From Acarospora socialis (taxonomy: Eukaryota; Ascomycota; Lecanoromycetes; Acarosporales; Acarosporaceae), in the NCBI GenBank assembly GCA_025617375.2, contig JAMYGW020000013.1, positions 914,196 through 978,195 of the forward strand: a stretch of 64,000 nucleotides of DNA, given 5' to 3'. Positions 56,809-64,000 of this stretch are shown here, in pieces. Numbering within the stretch: the stretch's first letter is position 1; the number at the start of each line of letters is the position of its first letter. The position numbers and the translations under genes were made by a program. The notes under the pieces are model-generated. The model saw nothing but the letters and a program-made list of their open reading frames with translations, had not been told where the DNA came from and ran no database searches.

Positions 56809-59800
56809 ATGGGCTCGCAAATGGCGCCTGTGCAGACAGTGGACAAAGGCGCTCATCCGATTGCCGCTCCGCGGGAGGAAAGGCGCATACCATTCCGTAC
56901 AGAGAACCATGAACATGCTTCGGAGGAGAGGGGTCGGAGTCGAAAGCGCCGGCGAGGCGGAGACGACCGTGAACGTCGCAACGATGAGGAAGGAAACAAC
57001 AGCGGGACTGTAGAGGGTTCGCCAACCGGCGGCACACCACGTAAAAGAAGGAGGAGTAGGAAAGGGCTCGATAAGAAATTTGACTGTCCTCACGAAAATT
57101 GCGGCAAGAGTTATTCCAGAGCTGAGCATCTCTATCGGCACCAGCTGAACCGTAAGCATTACGGGCATGATATTTGTCAAGCGGTGCTGACCCTATTGCA
57201 GATTCGCCCAAGACACTCTACTATTGTGATTTCCCTGACTGCAGTCGGGTTTTTGTACGCCAAGATCTCTGTACTCGCCACCGTGACCGGCACACTGCTC
57301 GAGGCTCGCAATTGCAGAGGAAAGACGTCTTTCCACAGCCTGCCAGCATGCGTTCACCGCCATCTAATGTTGGGGCGAAGCGTGCAAGCATCTCGGCAGC
57401 GGCACCTGGCGAGCGGAGTTTCAACGTCGATATGACTACTATCCCGAACCGGAAAAATAGCGCGCCAGATCAACCAAATGCACATCCCGCTCCAGCACCT
57501 CGACGTGTCGCCAGCGGCAGCTCTGTAACCTCGTCCATGACACCCGTTGCAACAGGCTTATCTGATGCTCCTGCAGCCATCGACCCTCAATTGCAGTCCG
57601 GCTCCCAATACGTTCATGAGCATTCTTCTATCGTACCTATACCATTACACAGATCGAGTAGTGATGGGAATTATCGCACAGAACCCGCAATACGAAGCTA
57701 TGATTCTCCTGGGAGTTCACGAACTGTGTCTGTGGGGACGTTGAATGAGATGCAGCGCCACGCCAGTTTTGGATCTATCGATGCAGTACGCTATGCCACA
57801 CCCGCCAATGACCGGGTCGACTTTACCCGTCCACCGCAGCAGACCCCACTCGGGCCTCCAAGCAGTCGCTCTGTGCCGCAGCCAGCGTCCTATAACCACG
57901 TTGTGCCGCAAGCATACGCCGGGCAACAGGGAGCCGGCATGCCTGGTAGTTCTCATGGTACTTATATGGCACATCATCATTTTCCACCCTTGTCGAGTTT
58001 GCCGCCGCCTGGGTTTCCGACAATGAGCCAGACAACATCATCGGCGCTCTCCGACTCCAATTTTGCAACCTCACCTCCCACGAGCTTGAGCTCAATAGAC
58101 CAAACTCCTGGACTTCCTATCAACCGCCCGGTCTCAGAAGCTAGCTTGATGGATCAAATGGCTGGTTCATACACCATGCCAGTCTTTGGCGGAGAAGGTT
58201 ATAATCGGTCTCCTTTCGCGATGGCCGATGACTTTACAGCATGGCTGTTCAATGACCCTCACTTCGGCAATGGCGCGTCAGCGGGACGACAAGCGATGTC
58301 AGGTACAGTCCCAGGTTTCGTCGACGGTTCCGGCGCCCAGTTTCAAGCCGCCTTTTTCCAGAGCCCCATTTCAGTGGACACAAGTCACATTCCTGCTATA
58401 CCGGCACAACACCCCATGGCCGTCACCAGTATCGTCGATACCAGCCCGCCTGAAACAATTCTATCCGAAGAAAAGCGACAAGAGCTGCTTTATCTCATCG
58501 AGATGCGATTTAATGAAACCAGCCATGCACCGGTGATGAAGAATAAGGCATCCTTATTGGAAGGTGATCGAGATGAAGATAGCCATGTTCTTAGTCTACG
58601 GATGATGCAAAAGTATATTGCATCTTACTGGTGTAACTTTCACCCGCAAATGCCGATACTGCATAAGCCCACTTTTGCTGCGGACAAAGCGCAGAACCTG
58701 CTCTTGATCGCCATCATGACCCTGGGCGCGTCCAGCCTCAACAAGCCGCATGGCATTCCTTTGACTCAAGCGTGTTCAGAACTGGCCAACTTTCTGGCCT
58801 GGCATTTGAGATGGGAGGTCTTCATGGACAGCGACTTCAGCCCGCCTGCAAAGCTATGGATCTTCCAGACCTTGTTGTTGCTCGAGATCTACGAAAAGAT
58901 GTACTCTACCCGTGCGCTACATGAGCGCGCCCATATCCACCACGCCACTACACTCACTTTGATGCGAAGAGGAAGCTCCTTGCTCGGAAGATCTGCGCTT
59001 GACTCACCTCCAAGCGTCCGTGACGACAAACATGGCCATTCAGCGAACAGTTCCAGCCACGCTTCGGGTACCACGACGCCCGACGAATGGTGGAATCATT
59101 GGATCATCAACGAGGAGACTCGAAGAGCGGCATTCGCGGCATTCGTTATAGATTCAATTCACGCCACTATGTTCGGACATTCGGCGGTCATGGTAGCTCA
59201 CGAGATGCGGCTACCTTTGCCTTGTGACGAGGCGTTGTGGTCCGCAACGAGCAGCGCAGAGGTGGGCAGGGTCGAGTCAAATCTGCATAACAATGGCATC
59301 AAGCCAACAACATTCCTCGACGGGTTGAAGAAGACTCTGAACGGGCAAAATGTGCGAACGAACTCATTTGGACGCACTATCTTAATGTCCGGCCTCCTCA
59401 GCGTAAGCTGGCACATGAACCAGCGAGATCTGCAAATCCACACCCTCGGCGTCATGCAAACTCTCGGTGGTCGGGATAGATGGCGAGGCCCATTGACGCG
59501 TGCCTTCGACGTCTGGCGTCGTGACTTCGACGAGACGCTGGCCCAGTCTCCGCAAGCCGTCCAACAGCTCAACCCGACCCCATACACTTTCTCCACCAAG
59601 ATGGACGAGGAGAACATCTTTGAGAGCCGCACGGTTCTCCACCATCTCGCGCACATGGCCATGCACGTCGACATCGTCGACTGCCAGATCTTCGCCCGTG
59701 CCAACCGTCTCCTCGGCCGCAGCATCACGCCGCAAGACTACAACGGCGCGCAGCGCCGCATGAAAGCCGCTTGGGCCCCAACCGCCCGGGCTCGCGACGC

Positions 59801-60254
59801 CACCTTCTACGCCCTGCGCTTCCTCTCCCACGTTCTGATCATCGACGAAGGCTTCGCATACGACCAGCGGCCCACAGGAACAGCTGTCATATCCACCGTG
59901 GGTGGTGGTCTCGAATACTCCGCCCGCGACGACTCCCTTCTCCACCGACCTTGGGTGCTCTACTTCGCCGCGCTCATCGTCTGGTCATACGGCTACGCCC
60001 TCGACGGTCCCATCTCGCCGCCCGTCTCCGATCTCAAGACGTCGGCGCAAATGGTCGCCGACATGCGTCGCTTCCTGGAGCGGACAGCGAGCTTGATGAC
60101 CCCGGACGATTTGTCTTCTTTCCACGGAAAGAACGAGTGCTTGGGCGTGTTGATGGTGCTAAGAGAGACGTTCCGGAAAACTCGGTGGGAATTATTGCAT
60201 GAGGCGGCCAATTTGTTGACCAACTGTGTGGAGTTATTGACGGGAACTGTCTGA
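56809..60254 (+). CDS. C2H2 / fungal_trans transcription factor
   Basis: Two exons, join(56809..57151,57202..60254), about 1,131 aa. The start is the ATG at 56809 (MGSQMAPV); the frame is open further up but only from GTG. The 50-bp intron joins HLYRHQLN to H-SPKTLYYCDFPDC and so completes the first finger. Finger 1 is FDCPHENCGKSYSRAEHLYRH (first Cys about residue 93) and finger 2 is YCDFPDCSRVFVRQDLCTRHRDRH. A basic stretch (RSRKRRRGGDDRER, RKRRRSRKG) precedes them. A long Ser/Pro/Gln-rich region follows, then a fungal_trans-type helical domain from about residue 530 (YWCNFHPQMPILHKPTF; WNHWIINEETRRAAFAAFVIDS). The combination is typical of ascomycete nuclear regulators. The target is unknown; the frame is intact. 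Confidence 0.9.
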
Positions 60255-61861
60255 TTAACATGCTCGTCACTTTGATCGAATTGGACCGAATTGGACTGGG
60301 GTCTTGGACGGACTTTGTGCGGTGGTATACGGTGGACATCTCTATCCTAGTTTATCTGCGGGTTGGAATTCGTGCGGCGTTCATTTGGGGTGGGGTCTTT
60401 GTTGTCTGTAATGAGGGATGGCAGCGTGTTTTTCGTATATACCATGGTTGGTGTCGTTGTTAATGTAGGAATACTCGTTACTGGGAGGCGGGACGTTTGC
60501 TATGGATGTAGGTAGCTGTAGTACGGAGTATGTTATGTATATGCCAGATGTTGTCAATGATGTGACAATGTGCGAGCCTTTGAGCTGTGTAATTTGATCA
60601 GTGCCCTTCATGGGACGACTTTTTCTTATGCCACATCACTCTTGCACTGCGCATTGTGTGTCACCATCATAACATCGAGCTGTCTGCAGTATATACAACG
60701 CTCGAACTATTCCCGTCGAGGCTCCATAACCTACCTTATCACGACGAGCACCGTATTCCGTTGGCAGTTGCATCCGAGATCCATACTCGTACATCCGTGC
60801 AAAGTCGAATTTGCTCAAGCATTCAGGCATTCGCATCGTCGGATCGTTCAACTGTTCCAGCACATACCTATTCCCAGTATCGTATCGACGCATCGCGGTG
60901 ACGATACTGACTTCCCACGGAGTAGATCGACTCTGAACAAGCTAGAAGTGTCCCTCCTCTCCTCTGCCCTCAAAACCATCCTCTCGCAGCCCTCGGCGTA
61001 TAAGCTTCGAACGAAAATGCCGAACACGTACGGCCTCCCCGGTCTCACCAAACCCAACCTACCTAACCCAACCTCTCTTCTTTCTTCCTTTCTTTCTTCT
61101 GCCAAGATTTCGTCCTCGTAACAAATCAAGTAAGCTAAGCCAACAAGCAGCTGAACCCCTCGCTCCCACCCCAGCCCTGCTATTATTATTTTCGTGTGCG
61201 CTCTTTCCATCGTTGTGGTTACGGAGCTGCAGGTGGTTAGACGTAAGCCACATAAGCTTAATCACGCTGTGGCGGCGTGGGCTGGTCCAATGAGGAGTGT
61301 TGTTCTTTGAGGCTAACTCCGAACTAGACAGCTGTCAGCCCGTTTGGGGCGGTGGTTCGTTTAGTAGTACGGATTCCTCTGGGTAAGTAGGATGCTGGAA
61401 GGTTTGTTTACGGATTTTGGTGGTGAGGAGCGTGCGTTTGGTGAGGTAAGGCTGAGGAGAGCGAGTGGCTGTAGGTAGTACGGAGTATCTACCTAAGGTA
61501 CGGCGTAGTTGTAGGGGAGCTGCGCTAGAAGGGGCTGGGTTACGAGGGAGCTGGCTGGGATGCGGTGGTGAGGTGATGTTGTTGTTGGAGTTGGGATATA
61601 AGTACTCGAGCGTCTTACTCCGTATGATGGTGTTTTTGGTTGCTGAGAACAGGTGCTCTAGTGTACTTGTATAATCTATCGTCTCTTGCTTCGTCCCCTC
61701 TTTCATAGTTGAAAGGATTGTTGTATATAGTGCTATTCACCTACTCGTCCTTGCACTCGCTCATCTTTCCTCTCGCTCACGCTCACGCTCACGCTCATAC
61801 ACCCTCACTTCTTCATCCAACTCGCTCGCTCAACAGTAATAACAACAAGACCGCCAACACA
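60255..61861. other. Long intergenic spacer with TACGGAGTA motifs
   Basis: 1.6 kb without a convincing gene. TACGGAGTA occurs at 60522-60530 and 61479-61487 and its reverse complement at 61616-61624. A 183-codon open frame (60570-61121) has no motif and low-complexity ends, so it is not called. Confidence 0.5.
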
Positions 61862-62684
61862 ATGAAGTCCATTACTTTCTCCCTCCCCCTCTCCTTCCTC
61901 TTCGCTACCACTTCCGTCCTCGCGCAGTCGGACATGGTCCCCATGCCAGCATGTCTCGTAAGTGCTCTTCCCCCCTTCTCTCCATCACCATACACCCGCC
62001 TCTAAGTCCGTATTAACAAATCCCAACAGACAACCTGTTTGCGCACCCAAGCCAGCGGCTCCTGCACGCCGAACTTCATCGCTGACGTCAACGCTTGTAT
62101 ACCGACGACGTGCGCGCCCAAAGACCAGACTTGTATGTTTCCCCTTCCTCCCTGGTCCCCCTTTCTTTGACCATCTCGCCTGCCATGTCCTTGCTGGGTT
62201 TTGTTGGGGCCATTGCTGATGAGACTTCGACGGTAAAGACGTCCGAGCCTATTTCAATTCTTACTGCACGGCGGACAATAAGTCCAACGCAACGGCCTCC
62301 GTGATTACGCCTGTCGTTCCTTCCACCTCCTCTTTGGTGACGATCATCGGTACCGGGACGGTGGCATCGACAGCCTATCCGACGGCGTATCCGACAGCCT
62401 ATCCAACGGCTGGTGCATCGTCGGGGACGGGAGGCGCTGTTGCGAACGGGAACGGAACGGTGATGAATTCGAATCTGACGTCGACGGCGTATCCGACAGC
62501 CTATCCAACGGCTGGTGCATCGTCGGGGACGGGAGGCGCTGTTGCGAACGGGAACGGAACGGTGGTGAATTCGAATCCGACGCCGACGGCGCCAGTATTC
62601 GAGGGTGCGGCAGTGACGAGCGGTAGGGCGGGATGGTGGTTTGGGACGGGCATTGTGGGGCTAGCGGTTTTGTTGACATTGTAG
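61862..62684 (+). CDS. Secreted, probably GPI-anchored Cys-rich protein with internal repeats
   Basis: Three exons, join(61862..61957,62030..62132,62239..62684), 214 aa. Signal peptide MKSITFSLPLSFLFATTSVLA (1-21). Six cysteines (PACLTTC, GSC, NAC, TTC, SYC) lie in residues 31-85 in a CFEM-like arrangement, but the CLC core of true CFEM domains is missing. A Ser/Thr/Gly/Asn-rich stalk contains two copies of a 34-residue unit (TAYPTAYPTAGASSGTGGA...). The C-terminus is hydrophobic (FGTGIVGLAVLLTL), as expected for a GPI-anchor signal. The likely location is the cell wall or plasma membrane surface. The second intron (106 bp) is the least certain splice. Confidence 0.75.
62381..62584 (+). repeat. 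Two-copy 102-bp coding tandem repeat
   Basis: GACGGCGTATCCGACAGCCT starts at 62381 and again at 62483. The two units are nearly identical (34 codons, in frame) and differ mainly in the last ten codons. Confidence 0.85.
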
Positions 62685-64000
62685 GAGTATGGGTATGTTG
62701 GTGATGGTGATAATGAGGGTACGGGAGTACAGTAATGCATTGGAGACGGAGTTGGTGGTTTGAGAGACTGGTTCTTCGGGCTAAGGACCTTGGTTGACGC
62801 ATGACATAAGAATTAGACGTAAATAGATGAGCTAATAAATAATATCACATCATGAAGTTCAGCAAAATCCAGCAAACGTGGGATGTGTGCATTGTCGCCA
62901 CTGCGCTTGCACGGATGTGTGATGCTTTGTCAATAACCGGCTCCAGACGTCGATGTAAGTGGTGTCAAAGATGGAAAGAAATCGAGCACCTTGAGATGAC
63001 GAGACTGCCTTGATTAGCCTTCAATTAAGTCAGTGAGCAAGTGCCTAAATATTCTAACACGAGTTGTCCAACTTATGCCCTCTTTGGGAGTACTGACCAT
63101 CACCACTCTCAGACCACCGGGTTCGAAGCTGTCAGCAATTCAATAAATTGGGTATAGATGAATATCTTCCTGTTGGCTGGAAAGCCTGAGGCTGATCTGT
63201 TTGCAAATCTGCCGTAAGAGTGTTGTATTTTGCAACGGTCACATCCAGGGCCAGAAGATACCGAAAGGAGTCGTTGATGAAGCTACTCTCTTGCAAGCTG
63301 ACGCCCTTGACGATCCACCTAGCACCGGCACTGGCGAGGGTTCAGATGGATTGAGTAGCTTAAGCCAACCATTTGACATGTGAGAAGCGCCGGTAGAGTA
63401 CAACCTCGAGAGAGCAGCCTGTCTGGAACGCGGCTGGACCGTCTACACTAGGAAAGACTAGACAGTACTGAATAGAAGAAATAATGAGGCTCTGGATAAT
63501 GGCAAATCAGACACGAAATGTTGCACGACAGAATGAAATGGCCCAAGAACGAATGGCTTCCAGGTCCAGACTTGAGCGAAATGGAAATCTAACAGAACTT
63601 TGTAGATCATCAGGCTCAGGCCCAGCGATCCATCAATCATATTGTAGTAATCGAGAGCCTCAGAAACTTCGATGTAATGTTTGACACAGACACCTGGAGA
63701 TTTTCACAGCAGCTTGTCGATCACCAGAGCCTGAAGCGTGTGTTTAAGCCTAACGGCCCAGGGGCAGAGTGTAGATCGTCGCCCTCTTCGGGAGATAATA
63801 CTGTCCCAATTCTGCGGTAGATGTCTTGATCACTGGACGCATGAATCAAGGGCCGGCGACTTGTCCGCTTTTATTCCGTTCTCAGGCAGTGAGGCAGTGA
63901 AAGGCGAATGGATCGGGCATCGAAGGTAGCATTGAGGGTTCACAGCCAGTGAATGACAGTCAACCCCTGTCAGAAGAGTCCCGTCATTCCTCGTTTAATC
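62685..64000. other. Terminal spacer
   Basis: No gene I can support. Several 60-codon open frames on both strands lack motifs and overlap each other. A gene reaching in from beyond the right edge cannot be excluded. Confidence 0.45.

Noticed and set aside
60570-61121. 183-codon open frame on the + strand
   Set aside because: No motif, overlapping frames on both strands, and no sign of coding bias; treated as spacer.

Overview
The window looks like nuclear DNA of a filamentous ascomycete. Genes carry short (about 49-115 bp) GT-AG introns, the telomere-type repeat is TTAGGG, and the gene families are fungal (C2H2 and fungal_trans regulators, a non-reducing polyketide synthase, DHA1 transporters, chromodomain Ty3/gypsy elements). 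I cannot name the species.

Layout. 1-600: 3' end of a C2H2 zinc-finger gene. 1.7-21.4 kb: a polyketide gene cluster whose gene content matches the orsellinic acid (ors/F9775) cluster of Aspergillus nidulans. It holds an orsD-like regulator, an orsE-like oxidoreductase, an orsC-like tyrosinase, an orsB-like amidohydrolase and an orsA-like SAT-KS-AT-PT-ACP-ACP-TE synthase, plus a DHA1 MFS transporter and a SnoaL-like protein. Six of these genes form three divergent pairs with shared promoters: orsD/orsE, orsC/orsB and SnoaL/orsA. A decayed Tc1/mariner element sits between orsE and orsC. The synthase has an in-frame TAG between ACP2 and TE, and its SAT lacks the usual catalytic cysteine. 22-27.5 kb: a small membrane protein, a broken conserved fungal gene, an FHA-kinase and a hypothetical gene.

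28.0-53.0 kb: a gene-free, AT-rich block of mutated Ty3/gypsy retrotransposons. Element A (28036-46621, + strand) contains element B (31288-43646, - strand), which contains element C (34974-41147, - strand). 5-bp target duplications can be read for all three. Further fragments (E, D) follow. The mutations are RIP-like, but by eye they hit CpG and CpC and spare most CpA.

53039-53134: exactly 16 TTAGGG units. The array cuts retrotransposon D inside its RNase H region on the left. On the right it abuts a methylenetetrahydrofolate reductase gene that has lost its first exon. This is either a telomere captured at a chromosome junction or an assembly join. 53.1-64 kb: the truncated MTHFR gene, a two-finger C2H2/fungal_trans regulator and a small secreted GPI-type protein with 102-bp internal repeats, separated by long gene-poor spacers.

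How the genes could work together (inference from the ors family): the synthase makes orsellinic acid, and the amidohydrolase, tyrosinase and MDR enzyme modify it by decarboxylation, oxidation and reduction. The MFS protein would export products, and the OrsD-like protein may regulate. The nonsense codon raises the question of whether the pathway is still complete in this isolate.
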